A stretch of DNA of 64,000 bases from Chalciporus piperatus. Lineage: Eukaryota > Basidiomycota > Agaricomycetes > Boletales > Boletaceae. Each line of letters begins with the position of its first letter. Positions within the stretch are counted from its first letter, which is position 1. Below, piece after piece: positions 38,511 through 53,331 of this stretch. The stretch is from contig JBBPTG010000037.1 in NCBI GenBank assembly GCA_038093975.1, positions 1 to 64,000 of the forward strand, in the 5' to 3' direction. The position numbers and the translations under genes were made by a program. Below the pieces are notes generated by a model. The model was not told the origin of the DNA. It made no database searches and saw only the letters and a program-made list of their open reading frames with translations.

Positions 38511-40842
38511 ATGGTCAATCCGCAGATTGTAATACCCCAGCCCGAGGATAAACGTGACGTGAGTCAGTCGCGGGCGGTCGCCGTAGCTGATGTTCTAAGG
38601 GTTCCTGTGCCACTGTGAGTCGTTGGCTTCGACCAGTCGTTCTTTCAGGTTCACGACGCTGACTTACTATATTCTCGTACCGTAATCACCTACTTGCAAC
38701 GCTAGATATCGCCACGCGGCGCCTTCTGCGCCTTGGCCATGGATGGACTTTAACCGCGATGTTGTAGAAGTGACGCCTCACTTCCCACTGGTTGGGGACG
38801 AGAAGGATTCCTTAGGGGATTCAGAGTCAGACGACAGCAGGTGGCGTCGGTATCCACAGAGTCTGTTTGGAAATTGGACGCCAGAGCAGGTACGGAGGAG
38901 TCGGATGTTCGAGGTGATACAGTGTGATGCGTCAGAAGGGAGTGAGGTGTATCGAGTGGATGTTTATCGTGGGGGGACGTTCGATAGGGGTGAAGAAGAG
39001 AAGAAGAAGTGTTTGGTTGGGGAGGGTGTGGGAGACCGGTTCGAGAGGTTTTGGAAGAGTTTGGAAGAAAAGGTAAGGGGTGGTCTGGGTTAGGTTTAAT
39101 GGAGCTGAGTGGAAGGTGGGGTTGGGTGCTAATGACTTTTGCAGCGACCTGAAGGTGTACGGCTTCGAGCGCTGTTTGTTGAACGTATGTCGTCGCCTGT
39201 GATGCAGATGTTGGGTACGAGGTGAGTGTTGCGGTGTGTCTTGGGTGCGTGTGTTCATGAGCTTGGATTGCTATGACAGGTATAATGTCGAGCCATTCTT
39301 TTTCTCGTCTTCTGCGAATTGGATACCTTCGAGGTATCAGGAAGATCCGCAACCCGGGAAAGGTGATCGTGAGTCTCATTCCAATCTTTTGTGGGTCTTG
39401 GGGCGATGCCTTACGTGGTATAGATATCACCATCGTCCTCCCGTTCGTAAGGATGATCAGGGATGAACGAGAGCCCGACGAGCCTACATTGAACTCAGGT
39501 ATGTCCCATTTTTGCTCGCTTTCGATGGTTAACGTACTTGAGACTAGACGAGGGAGGGATAATTGATACTCAGGCACCGCTGCATCTTGGTGGTACGTTC
39601 GTAGCAATCTACTTGGACGCTATCCAAGCCCACTCGTTCACCCTAGGTAACAAGATATTACTGCAAGACTTGTTCGCTATTCACATGGTACGGACGACCA
39701 CGAGCGATACGATCATCTCGTATCATCCCAACTCGGAGCTTCGAAAAGGCTCTGCCAAACTCCTTCAATCTCTCATGCAGAGGACAGGTGATAGCGTGTA
39801 CTGGACGAAATTGTTGAGCAAGTCGAAGGATCCAACGTTGGTGTTTGTTGCCATACTTTGGCATGCGGTATATGCGTGGGACGAGGCACTCGAAATGTTG
39901 TTTGACCATCTGAACATGCTATTGGTAGGGAATCATTTGCTTTGTCTGTTTATCGAAACGCGGTACATGATCAGTAATGTCCTTGCAGGAAGCCACCGAC
40001 GAGGTCGCAGCACGTTCGAAGCACACTCGGGAGTTGCACAAGGTGCGAGCTCACCTCATCTACTATTGGCAGCTTCTCCGAGACTTTCGAAAATCGGTCG
40101 AATTCCTCAAAAATACCCCGAACCCAGCGATGGACGCGGACTCGATTACTGACCGTGAACGACGGTCGTCGGCAAGACTGTTGAACATTGAGTTAGATAA
40201 CATTTTGACCGAGATCGAGCGATTGGACAAACAGCGGGCGAATCAGATGGAGCGGTTGATGAACTCTATTAGCTTGGTTCGTGCTTTGTTCTGACACTCT
40301 GAGAGGCACTTTTTGATGACCTGGTCATCAGGCGTTCTTTACAGTCAAAAGTGATGACACGAAGGCGAGGCATAAATTGACGGCGACGACTTTGCGAGAC
40401 TCTGCTACCATGAAGCAGGTGATGGGAAGCGTTTTCTCTCCATTAGCAATTCTTCTGAATACTCGGATTAGATTTCGTATTTGACGATGCTCTTCCTTCC
40501 CCCATACTTTCTTGCGGTAAGTCGTACGCCATACGCTGACTTCGACCCACCTGACTCCCAGGTGACTTATGTTCGTGACAGGGCATATTCCGGATGTACG
40601 TCTATGAGATGAACCCGAGTGCGACGGAGAGGCTCTCTCATTACGTTGAGGGTACCGTTGTGTTCACGTTCTTGATGGCTTGGCTCGTGGTCGCCCTTCA
40701 GAGCGATAGTTTCCTCCATCCGGGTGGACGGCATTATATGCGACGTTTAGCGTGGCCGATATTCTATGTGTATGCGCTGCTAAGGCCAGCCTCGAGCACA
40801 GCACAACAACGTCGTCCGCCTCGTAGAGATCATGGTCGATGA
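38511..40842 (+). CDS. CorA-like membrane protein with altered GMN motif
   Basis: Multi-exon gene. Clear exons encode NVEPFFFSSSANWIPSRYQE (39279-39368), an N-domain with LQDLFAIHMVR ... IISYHPNSELR and LWHAVYAWDEALE (to 39925), a long coiled-coil exon (39990-40276: HTRELHKVRAHLIYYWQLLR ... ERLDKQRANQMERLMNSI), LTMLFLPPYFLA, then GIFRMYVYEMNP and a second hydrophobic helix (VVFTFLMAWLVVAL). This is the architecture of fungal CorA-type divalent cation channel proteins: cytoplasmic N-domain, long stalk helix and two transmembrane helices. The signature GMN after the first helix reads RMY here, so ion transport is uncertain. The start at 38511 and the exon junctions between 39560 and 39660 are uncertain. 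Confidence 0.72.
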
Positions 40843-40998
40843 CTCGGGAGGGGGTGTGTTCGGGTTAAAATTCCAGACATTTTGTCTACGGACGATGGGT
40901 TGCGTGTATTCTGTTCGAGGTTTTATCGGCCATTAAATTTTCTCTTTGATTGACTTTGACCTAGATTATTTGCGTGTGATACACTGTATTATATGCCT

Positions 40999-41295
40999 TC
41001 GTTTTCTTCTCGTCCTCGAGTCCACCCTATAATTTAAAGCTCAAGAAGCGCATTTATTCGTGCCGATGTTATATTTTCGTAACATGAAAGGTTAAAAATG
41101 CAAGGGGATGTGCACTAAGTACACAAGCAATCGCATACGTCCCCTTCCTTGAGAACGACTATCTTCTCACCCAAGGGACAGCCTAGGCCTAGGGGAGACC
41201 ACACCTTCCTCGACTGCCCATCTAAGTTCAAGTTGCCGCCGTGTCGTTCGGGGGATGGTTTTCAGCTGGAAGTCGTTGGTTCATACAGATCGCTG
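40999..41295 (+). repeat. Dispersed repeat R1, copy 2
   Basis: Plus-strand match of 6579-6864 (minus), beginning 157 bp after the CorA-like stop codon. Its orientation relative to the nearest lectin gene is the same as in copy 1. Confidence 0.8.
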
Positions 41296-41920
41296 CAAGG
41301 CTCACTGGGACTCGGAGACACGTCCAGAAAGTCGACTCTGCTTCTCAATTAGAAATAGTCAGTTCTACTATTCCGAGTGATCGCATGTCTCAGCTTCAAC
41401 GAAGGATCAAGGACATAGTGGATTTCGTGCGCGAAGTTTGAAAAGGACAAACCATCACTACGGATCTCGTTCTCTCCGTTCGACAATCCTAAGATGATCT
41501 CGGACAATTCTGTACGCGGACGAGGGCACTCACCTCTTGGTGAGTTCTCTTTCACCATGCTGGTGGTGTGTGGTGCGGTGTGTGGTCAACCGAAATGGAC
41601 CGCTTACTGGAGGGTGTTGAGACTGCGAACCACTGACAACAGTTGAACAAATCGTTTTTTCACACCATGCCACCAGATCATCGAAGGATAACATATCCGC
41701 ATGTCTGTACCATCAACGTTAGTTAGATGCGGGCTCACTGGCTTTCGCATCTGGTTCGTCCACCATGGGATGGTTGTTTTGGCGCAATACGCATTCGCTC
41801 AACCAACACTGTCAATGGCCCTGCCCAATGACTAGATTCAGAATACATTTCGCAATTGAACTCAGAGTAACAGACTCTTCCCATGGTACCCACACGCACA
41901 TAGTCCGTGAATCCAAGCAC
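41296..41920. other. Intergenic between R1 and the monooxygenase
   Basis: About 620 bp with no recognised gene. Confidence 0.4.
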
Positions 41921-44539
<2,619 letters not shown>

Positions 44540-44921
44540 TCTGAACGAGCTATTGGCAGGGAATCATTTCCTTTGTCTGATTATCGAAACGCGGCACATG
44601 ATCAGTATTGTCCTTGCAGGAAGCCACCGACGAGGTCTCAGCACACTCGGAGCACACTCGGGAGTTGCACAAGGTGCGAGCTCACCTCATCTACTACTGG
44701 CAGCTTCTCCGAGACTCTCGAAAATCGGTCGAATTCCTCAACAATACCCCGAGCCCAGCGATGGACGCGGACTCGATTACTGACCGCGACCGACGGTCGT
44801 CGGCGAGACTGTTGAACGTTGAGTTATATAACATCTCGACCGAGATCGAGCGATTGGACAAACAGAGGGCGAATCAGATGGATCGGTTGATGAACTCTAT
44901 TAGCTTGGTTCGTGCTTGGTT
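44540..44921 (+). pseudogene. Duplicated stalk-helix exon of the CorA-like gene
   Basis: Bases match 39909-40290 at well over 90 percent. They include the end of the preceding intron, the whole coiled-coil exon (EATDEVSAHSEHTRELHK to QMDRLMNSI) and the following donor. Flanks on both sides are unrelated, so only about 380 bp was copied 4.6 kb downstream. It lacks the N-domain and membrane helices and cannot make the channel protein. Confidence 0.88.
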
Positions 44922-45248
44922 CATAAGACCCTCGTCCAGAATATGTCGTCCACTCCAAAGACGTTCATCGCGACGCCATGGACACACCCTTCTTTACTGA
45001 GTGCACACGGTCAATTTCTCTCTCACAAACATGGTCCAATTCTACAACACACACTCGCTCCACGATTCTCACTCGACGCTTCTCCATGATGACATGCGTC
45101 CGCTGCTGGACATCCGGATCGAACGTTGAAGCTGACGGACGGACGGTGATCGCCCATGGGATCTCAAACTGGCGGGGGTTTGATTGTCTTCACGGTGAAT
45201 TCCCTACTGCATGATACATGTCCTTTGCCAATACTTCGGAGAATACTA

Positions 45249-45951
45249 CAGTTGCGGACACGCAAAGTCAACCACAATAGTCGCTGAGTTTTTGCGACAT
45301 CACAACACATCAGTCCTGACTGAAAACCATTTATTTATGATGCTGAGAGTAAGTAGAAACGGATTCCACGAGCCGATTCTTTAAATTCTTCAAAATGAAG
45401 AATTTTTACCCTAAAAATTTGGCGCAACACGAAAAAAATAGCTAAAAATCCCGAAAAATGCGCAAACGACTCCTCTCGTTGAGTTGTTGATGATCCCATA
45501 AAGAAAAGGTCTATCAGAGTTGTCTAAAAATGTGTGGTGTGATGGTATTGAACGCTAGTCCCTTCCCAATTAGGCAACTGTCCCCTGATTACTAAGCTTA
45601 TGCTCTCAGCCTCGTGCGGTCAGTAGGTATCAAGTCGGGGCGGGGTAGGCTTACAGGCATCTGGATTGGCCTCACCTTGACATTTCTTCGTCAACTGAAC
45701 GTCAACTGAGAAGTTGAGACATCGTGGTTTGCTTCAGTCCACTTCAGATCACCCCCAAAGCCCCAAAGGGGTACACAACATTCCGGAAATTGGCCCAAAA
45801 ATTTGGCGCACCAAAAATGTCGTGGGAAAAACTTCGGAGCAGTGTTTTTTGCATCCTTTTGACAATCTAAGTCCAAATCCACTCTCAGTTTCCTGTAGAA
45901 AACTCATATTTTTGCGTTATAGAACCGGTGGGCTTTGCGTGTCCGCAACTA
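45249..45951. mobile_element. MITE with TA target duplication (Tc1/mariner-like ends)
   Basis: The segment starts CAGTTGCGGACACGCAAAG and ends with the reverse complement, with one change in the terminal CAGT-type base. TA flanks both ends (45247-45248, 45952-45953). The interior is AT-rich, carries two direct copies of aaaaatttggcgca (near 45413 and 45793) and has no transposase frame. CAGT ends with TA duplication suggest a non-autonomous Tc1/mariner or pogo-type element. Confidence 0.75.
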
Positions 45952-46426
45952 TATCACCCATGGCCCGGCGGATGTCTCGAGCCCGCATTTGGTCAAGGTT
46001 GGTGACGAAGCGAACGAGGTATTAGGAGGCGATGTCAAGCCCACCGTACACGTAAAAATGTCGGGACATGGAACGGTTGACGCACATATGAAAAAAAAGG
46101 TCAACATATCGGACACGCCGAAAATGTCGTCTCATAGATTTAACGCTTTGAAACCGCATCTACAGTGAGTCCACAGTGATGCCTCCTGACCAAAGAGTCC
46201 TCACATTGCAGGCTTCAAGCTTCACTGGGGCGACAGAAATTAAATTGGGGACTATATTTTCGAGTCTCATTACAGAACATGCGAACACCCCCACGTCCAG
46301 CTAACCATAACACGAATCCAACTCCTCCTCCATCAATCCTGAAAAAAGATCCAATGACGTCCCGACCTCTGCGCATTTTGTTAGCACAGACATAAACATA
46401 AAACCTGCACCCCAAGACTCACCCAT

Positions 46427-46858
46427 TTAGCTGATGATGATATCGGCCGCAAGGCTGTTCCCGCTCGTGACCGTATATTTCACCTCCACGTTCGTGCCAA
46501 ACAGACTGGTCACGTTGTAGTCCGTCATGTGTTGCGTACGCGTGGAGGCCCGTGGACCATTGTTATAGTACTCTGGGTTGATGACGACACCAGTTTCATT
46601 CGTCTGGAGACTAGCGACGATGTCGCACCAGGGCGCATAGTTGTCCACCCCGAGCGCGACGAGGAATAACTCCCCACCGGTGGACATGAACCGGATCGTA
46701 CCAGACGTTCCACTACCACCCATAGTGAGGGTGTTGGTGTCGTTGGCAGTGGACCATGTACCACCGTCGGCGTAGTTCCAAACGGTTTGCTCGACGATGG
46801 AGAAAACGGGGAGGGAGGGGTTGGCTTGGTAGGTGGAAAGGTCGATGGAGTAAGACAT
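46427..46858 (-). CDS. Fungal fruit-body lectin, copy 2
   Basis: A 143-residue fruit-body lectin, start MSYSIDLSTYQ, with GGSGTSGTIRF, WCDIV and the NPEYYNNG segment. It differs from copy 1 at 8 positions (for example AQGG to ADGG and GARASM to GPRAST), all compatible with function. It probably binds the same Gal-beta-1,3-GalNAc type ligand. A TATATAAA-type box is at 46919-46926 and the 3' UTR intron of copy 1 is conserved. Both copies are intact, which suggests both are kept by selection or are recent. Confidence 0.95.
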   Translation of the reverse strand: MSYSIDLSTYQANPSLPVFSIVEQTVWNYADGGTWSTANDTNTLTMGGSGTSGTIRFMSTGGELFLVALGVDNYAPWCDIVASLQTNETGVVINPEYYNNGPRASTRTQHMTDYNVTSLFGTNVEVKYTVTSGNSLAADIIIS

Positions 46859-47627
46859 GGTGAGATCGTCAGGTAGCTAAGCTGCGGGGGATGGGTTTCC
46901 GTTCAACAAGAGGAGGGGTTTATATAGTGCGACGCCTGGGTTATGGATCGACCGGAATTGGGGTAAATGATTTGGCGAACTTGAAGCCTATCTGTCAACT
47001 TGGCGTAATAGAGCAGAATATAAATGCCGTGCGAGGGTGTTCCGGTCCAATCAGAGTCCTTGTCAAGCCATCGCGTAGGCTCCCGAAAGCTGTCAGAGAG
47101 TCGTCAAGCGACGACGTTACTCGTCTGCTTTACAGATCCCGCCCGGGATTGGTCGTGGTTGGGTCTATCGCAGAAAATGTTCAGGCAGAATTCTGTACTT
47201 CTTGAGTCATCTTGACATGATGGAGAAGTTAGAACCCATCCACTCGCATTCACAAGAGGTCCTCTGAGGAGCTAACAATCCTACGAAATCGATCCTGACA
47301 GCAATGGCAGGGAAACAAAGACACCGACGCGAAATCACACACCATGTCAATCTGCAGAGAGATTATTGCGCCGTATAAAGTTCCGAGTAGCGAGGAAAGA
47401 CTCTAGAAGAATTGAGAGGGGTGATTGAGTGGTCCATCAACGCACGCAAACCCCAGATCCAAAGTAGACACTTGTGCTTATGCTGGTGTTCTTTCATGAT
47501 AATGGATCTTCTGCGACACACAGCATAAACATCCCAATTACATAACGCCTACCCCGCAAGCTCCACAACACAAGGAATCAACTTCCTCAGGCGTCTCAGC
47601 TACTGAAATAACATCGCTCGCATCACA

Positions 47628-49292
47628 TCAACCCCACGATTGCATACACTCACGTACCTCTTTCATAGACGCTCTCGTCTCTTGATACACGGCACAGACG
47701 CCATCGACATCGTATTTGACCATCACCTCCACGTCGTCATCATTCACAAGGGTCACTTCGTCCGAGTCCATCACGCGAATCTCCGCGTCTTGTTCCTCGT
47801 CGACATCACGTTCGGGACTGACCGCACTTTCGCTCTTCCTCGCCTCTTGATTCTTGGTCGATGCATCTTCGGTAGGCTTTCTGGTCGCCATCCGTGGGGG
47901 CAGGTACGTGATCACGCGACGCTTGACATCTGGGGCTTGCACCAGCGTTGCCGTCGTCGTCTGCGGCACCTTCTTCACTATCTTCTGCATAAGACCCGGG
48001 ATTGGAAGACGGAAACACCCAGATTGCTTCGTCCCGCGAGGTTTCTCCGCGAGCTTCGTCGAGACGCCTTTCCTCCCCGTGCTCCTCGACGCAAGTGTGG
48101 ACCAAGTGGCGTCTGGATCGAGATCCTCGCCAAAGGCGTAGGCAGAGGGAGTGGACTTCACCTTCTTTGATTGTGCGATGGGCGGAGGAGAGGAGGGGCG
48201 CTTGCGTTTCGGCTCTGGGGTGGCTATACGCGTGCGTTTGGGCATGTCATTGGATGGCTTAGGGTCCATATCGAGTTCGGGAGCTGCGGAAGTCGACTTG
48301 ATCCCTTCGTTGAGCGCGGTTGAGAGCCAGGTTGGTAAAGTAGCAGAATTCGACTTCCCCTTGGCGTTGAGGGGACCGGTGGCGATCTTTGCGGACCGGC
48401 TGTTCGACGAGACAGGAATAGAGACTGGTGGCGGACGCATACCTCGCGCTAAAGACACAAAGTGCATCGATCGACTTACCGCAATGGAAGATTACTTACC
48501 CGTGCGATGAATAGGCCGTGGACCTGGCGAACTGTGATGGATCACGGGAAGAGTGCCACCGGTAACGGGAGCGAGAACTATTCTTGAGCGGCCCATCGGG
48601 GAGCGCTGGCGTACGGGGGACGACCGGATGAGAGGACGTTTGCTATCGTGTGGCGTACCAAACACCCGCGTGGGCTTGAATGGTGCAGCAGGCTTGGTTT
48701 CGGCGCGACGTCCAGAAAAGATGGATATATGCGCCGACTTTTGCTTTGCTGGCGTTTCTACAGGATGGTTCGTGTTATGAGCAACAGCCTTGGGCCCAGG
48801 ATCCGTTACTGGGGCCGCATTATGCGCTTCGACCATACGACCCTGGCTGGCCTTTGCGCCCGGTCGTCCGGACTCATGTTGGGCCAAGACCACAGAAGGT
48901 TTCTCCGCCTTACGAGCTTCTGACACGACGGGTTGTCCCTTTCGGCGTTCTCCTCTCTCAGCCTGTTTCTTGAATGCCTCTACGATCCGCTTTGGCTGCG
49001 GCTTAGGGGATGGCGGAGCCTTGTCCAACGGCCGGGGTCCAGGAGCGGTGGGCCTTGGAAGCGTGCTGCGAGACGCTGCGTTGATCTTAGCTATGCTCCA
49101 CGGATTGGGTCGGTATTCGACGGTCTCTTGTCTAACCGAGAGGTCCATTTCTTGTGCGAGGCCGACATCGTTGGAATTCGACACGTTGGGCCCGGCCTCT
49201 GAGCCGTTCTCCGAGTCCGAGTCTGAGAAATGTCCAACATGGACTCTGTGATTGAAGGACCAGACGTTGGACGCTGCGTGTTCGTTGCCCAT
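47628..49292 (-). CDS. Hypothetical disordered, basic/acidic protein (probably nuclear)
   Basis: Two exons (49292-48500 and 48448-47628) give 537 residues from MGNEHAASN. I do not recognise a family. The sequence is low in hydrophobic residues and rich in Pro, Ser, Lys and Arg. It has basic patches that could act as nuclear signals (PKRTR, PEPKRKRPSSPPP), an S-D-S-D-S-E acidic stretch near the start and an acidic segment EDVDEEQDAE-like near the C-terminus. The intron is GT-AG, 51 nt. An open frame continues upstream of 49292 without an ATG, and an ATG-initiated short frame at 49612 could be an earlier exon. The left duplicate (4203-5165) is degenerate. Confidence 0.7.
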
Positions 49293-49729
49293 TGTGGGTG
49301 TGACGGAAGATGTGAAGGCGACTGTAATCTGGTCTAGGGTCGGAAGAAGAGTCAGGGCATGTTTGACAACGCTGCCGATAAGTTGAATCACAAATTCACA
49401 ATCCCTCGAACCGGATGGGCCCGTCCAGTTCAATTTTGCGTCGTTTGAGCGGCTTGGAGTCTCCCAAGTTCGAGCTGAATTCTCGAGAAATCCCTCCACA
49501 AAACGCGTTCGAGGTCCCCTTGAAGGAGGTCAACTAATTTACGGCGTCTGTCGTGCCAGGGCGGGAGCAAATGAACGTCCCGTAAGTCGTCGTAAGAGAT
49601 GGTAAGACTCATTCATTCAAACGAAGCGGCGTTAAAATGGTGGGCCAAGCTCTACCTGAGTGCGTATTTAAGCACCTCGTCCACACAGTTTGAGAGTTTG
49701 CCCGTCGCCAACCCGTCACTCTGGTAAGG

Positions 49730-50957
49730 ATGCAGTGGACAAACAGCCTGGTCGCTCGTTTCCACGGACGTACTCCATCCTTTAAAGCCCAAGGTGCTCC
49801 GCTCATCCAATCCAAGGGCCGTCAGCGGGACAGCGTTCCCCTCGACGCCGTGCCAGAGGATGACGCTGTCGACGAGAAAACGTCAAGCCCAAATAGCATC
49901 TCTGATTCGACGGACACTGCCACAGACGGCAAAGCGGCTCCGGTCGTCCCCGAACATGATAAACCTTCAAATTTATCCTTGGGCAAGGAAAGCAAAGACC
50001 TCGAAGCGAACGAGTCACCGAGGATGAGGAGCATTAAGAGTTTTTTGATGGAAGAGATCGACGGGGCGCAGGCCGCCGCCCCGTTGTCAGCCTACTGTTT
50101 TATGACTGGCTTCATGTGCGTTCTTCCCGCTCCTTCGAGTTGACTCTTTGCTCACACCCCGCTCTTCTCAGTGATGCAGTCTGTTTTTCTGCGATCTTCG
50201 TTTGGTGTGCTTTCCAGACTGGTAACTCTGTACAAGTGCGTATACATCCCCTCTCTCTCTGCTTCGCGATGTCTCACTCGCTTCACAGCTTGCGCTGGCA
50301 TTAGCCCGCCTCTTTAACGGCCAGCACGACTACTCTTTCCACCTCGCCGATCAGCAAGCCTTGTGTTCCGTCCTTACTTTCATCTTTGGTGCCTTTATCG
50401 GACGCCTCGGTGACAAGATCGGATGCAAGACTCGCGCATGGTTATCACTCGGAACATTTATCCAGACCATCTTCACGATGATCGCCGCGATCACGATCTG
50501 GCAGAGCAAGCAGGGCAGCGTTGCAGATGCTCGGGCTAACCCAGCCTGGAACAACGCCCTCTCATTTGTTTGTATCGGTTTCATGAGCGCCAGCATGGGT
50601 TTGCAAGGTATCATGGGCAAACGCCTCAACACTCAATTCACAACCACCGGTCAGTGTTCATCAATTTCTTTCCTCGGTCCAGGAACGTAACGATTTATGA
50701 CCTCCTCTTCGTTAGTCGTGCTCACAACCACTTGGTGCGAGCTCATGACGGAACCCGAACTGTTCCAGTTCCGCCGTCTCGTCGCTTCACGTGACCACAA
50801 GATTATGGCTATCCTCTTCCTTTTCATCGGAGGCTTCATCAGCCGCGCATTGATCGACCAGATCGGCTCCGCTGCCACGCTCGGCATCGGCACATCGATC
50901 CGTTTTTTGATCTCCATCTGGTGGTTCCTTGTCCCTGCGAAGAAGTCCAAGCCATAA
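49730..50957 (+). CDS. DUF1275 (YoaK-type) multi-pass membrane protein
   Basis: Exons 49730-50115, 50172-50235, 50289-50649 and 50716-50957 give 350 residues. The first about 110 are polar (SSPNSISDSTDTATDG). Then comes the family's diagnostic start FMTGFIDAVCFSAIFVWCAF with QTGNSVQ, a second region with FGAFIGRLGDKIG, and hydrophobic helices (FIQTIFTMIAAITIW, GFMSASMGLQGIMGK, ILFLFIGGFISRALI, FLISIWWFLVPAKK). The domain occurs in bacteria and fungi and has about six membrane spans; its function is unknown and transport is only a guess. Neighbours give no pathway. Confidence 0.88.
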
Positions 50958-51460
50958 TTCGTCCAACGAAGAAGTCGTGTACCCCCTGATCGCTGAACAC
51001 GTTAGATGTCACGAGAACGGTGGGCATTATGCAGGAGACGAGGATAGTCGACGAACGATTACGCATGCAGTGTATGGTTCATCTAAAACGAGGAGGATAT
51101 GATCTGACGACTGACGATTAAACGCCGTGTCGTATTTTTTGGCATCATTATTGATATCATAGCATACATACCTTAGGCCGCTTTTGCGAGTTTTTTCTAT
51201 GTTTTTTATTTTCTATGTTTGATTTCTCTCTTCTTGCACCTAGAGCTTTATAGAATCTGGTTTTTGTTTCCTTCGTCGTCGACCTGCTCTCCGCGCCCTC
51301 GCGTCAAATTGGTTGTCTGCGTCAACGCCTGCCAATTGATTTCACTGGGTCGAAATCTTAGCCTTGTCCCAAATCCTATTCGCTGCAATACTCGTACAAC
51401 TATGGAGCATAAAGAGGTCTCCTTCAAAGTTCTCGACAAGTCTCCATGGATCATCGACCC
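50958..51460. other. Intergenic, convergent ends
   Basis: About 500 bp of T-rich 3' UTR sequence between DUF1275 and FamX-E. Nothing else recognised. Confidence 0.4.
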
Positions 51461-52635
51461 TCAATTACCATAATACCGCTGCACGGTGATCTGTCCCGTG
51501 TTCTCTTCATAAAAAAGCTGCCATTTGGTCGAGATCGTAAGGTTCTTAATGTCTTGCACCCAAATGCTGTCGCCCTGAACATCGCCCGTGATGATCTCCG
51601 AGTCCTTATACTTGAGGTGGTCCGTGATGTAAAGACGCAACACCGGCGAGAACGTTAATCCGAGTGTTTGTGTGGGTCTATCATGAACCACGACGCAAGT
51701 TAGTCTCCTTCGGTTCCTCCAAACGACTCGGAGATAAACAGGCGACGTACTCGACCTCTGGGAAATAGAGGAGAAAATCAGCCAGGGCTGCATTTTTCCT
51801 GAGGAAGCCTGACGGTCGTACCATAATAATCAGCTGAACAAGGATCTCACGGAATCCGAGACTTACCGAGCGCCATGGCCTGTTTCTCTTGTGTGGCGTT
51901 GAGTGCCTGTACTTCCTTGCTCCCTGGCATCGGTATAGCTGGCTACACATTCGAGAATAGAACCCGGTTTCAAGAGAGGGGAGAGAAAGAAATGTCTTGG
52001 ACGCTTACGGTAAATGAAAACACCTTGTCGTACTCCAACAAGGTCGTTTGTTGCCCGACCTGCCATCGTGCCATCGTTCGTATCAGTCAACTGTACGACG
52101 TAGGGCGGCGATCGCTCACATTGATAGGCTGGTAGGTGAAAGCAGATACGTGGTCAGGTCCATCGAGGACAGTCTTGATGTAAACCAGCCTAGACAATAC
52201 AAACCGCCCAGCTGTCGTCGGCTCGTATCCTTGGTCAGTCCGGAGTGCACTCACTGGTCCCGGTATACCACGGTTATTTTGTAGGGCCCTGGAACATAGG
52301 GCGATGAACGAAATGAACAGAGGAACGAACGGTAAAAGCTGATTGATACCTTGAGCTGCAAACGAGGTGACTCTAAGAATCTGACTGAGCGATCGCGTGT
52401 AAGGTGTAGCTAAGTGGGGGGACTCACTTCCAGCAGATCTGTTGCTGCTGTTGTTTGACCCCAAGCAGTGGCTGAAAGGTCAGCATGAGTGTGGCATCCT
52501 TGCCGAGATCCTTGCTGCGAGTGTGGGAGGGAGAATTAGCACGGAGGGGATCGTTGGGAAATCGACACATGAAGCCCAGTTGGATATTCACCTAAAGAAC
52601 GTCAACTCCCAAGAGGGCGCGTCAGAGAGAGACAT
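51461..52635 (-). CDS. FamX-E, divergent member of the FamX family
   Basis: Minus-strand exons start MSLSDAPSWELTFF at 52635 and follow the FamX order: KDLGKDATLMLTF ... QQQQQICWK, GPYKITVVYRDQ, then LVYIKTVLDGPDHVSAFTY, ATNDLVGVRQGVFIY, PGSKEVQALNATQEKQAMALG, GFLRKNAALADFLLYF and LKYKDSEIITGDV, ending QITVQRYYGN. Splice sites are canonical where read and positions match FamX-A/D. A short glutamine run (5 Q) replaces the NDKFP part. Identity to the others is low but the skeleton is kept, and no internal stop is needed. It lies 0.7 kb after lectin 3 in the same orientation. Function unknown. Confidence 0.75.
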
Positions 52636-53331
52636 GATAACGAGGTCACTTGGGGGAATCTCGCCCGCTTTAATACCATCCCCCTCACCAAAATAGTCCC
52701 TGTCAAGAAGTGAATGCGGAATAACTTGAGTGGTTACTGGCCCCTGGGTGACGAAACATTCCTGATGTTGAACAAACGATCGATCTAGAAGTAGTATGCA
52801 TGTACCACAGTTCCAGGCACGCGCACCGGATTTATTCGAGACCTTTTTGTCAGAGTCCAGAATGAACGATACTGCCCCGAGCCCAGACTAGGCACATTAA
52901 GTTCCGACTCGGAGTCGTGGTGCTTCCGTGTATTAATTATGCCCCTTTGCAATACTGTGTCTCAGAGGCAGAGATCAGCGCGGGAGTCAATCGATGGCAG
53001 CCTATCAGAAGCCTAGATTGAAGCGCGTGGTGAAACTCTTTTCCTCAATGCGTCGTTTGATACCTACATGTACCCCACCCACCGGGTACCAAACGAGAGA
53101 GCAGTCGACCGATCCTCGACTTCAAGACGATGTTGGTTGTGTAAGGATGCGCTAAGGAGACTTATCGTTTTGCAGGAATTGGGCTTGGACACCGTCAATA
53201 AGACGTCGACGGTCTCCTTTCGGGGGAATACAAACGCTTGGTATCATTGATCCGACTTCAAACTTCCCTTGTCATATTACGGCCTCCACCCTACACCCCA
53301 CCCACCAGAGAACCAAAAAACCAAACTCTCT
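52636..53331. other. Intergenic between lectin 3 and FamX-E
   Basis: About 700 bp with no other gene recognised; FamX-E promoter and lectin 3 3' UTR. Confidence 0.4.

Larger units (their letters stand above)
46170..49337 (-). repeat. Right arm of the inverted segmental duplication (partner 4145-6560)
   Basis: Minus-strand order (disordered-protein gene, promoter, lectin, lectin 3' UTR) repeats that of 4145-6560. This arm keeps the whole disordered-protein gene. The two arms are about 40 kb apart in opposite orientation. Confidence 0.85.

Noticed and set aside
38750..39607. Minus-strand frame of 285 codons, Ser/Pro/His-rich
   Set aside because: Lies opposite CorA-like exons and introns, low complexity, no family match.
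45545..45640. Possible tRNA-like sequence inside the MITE
   Set aside because: No acceptor stem or full cloverleaf could be paired by eye.
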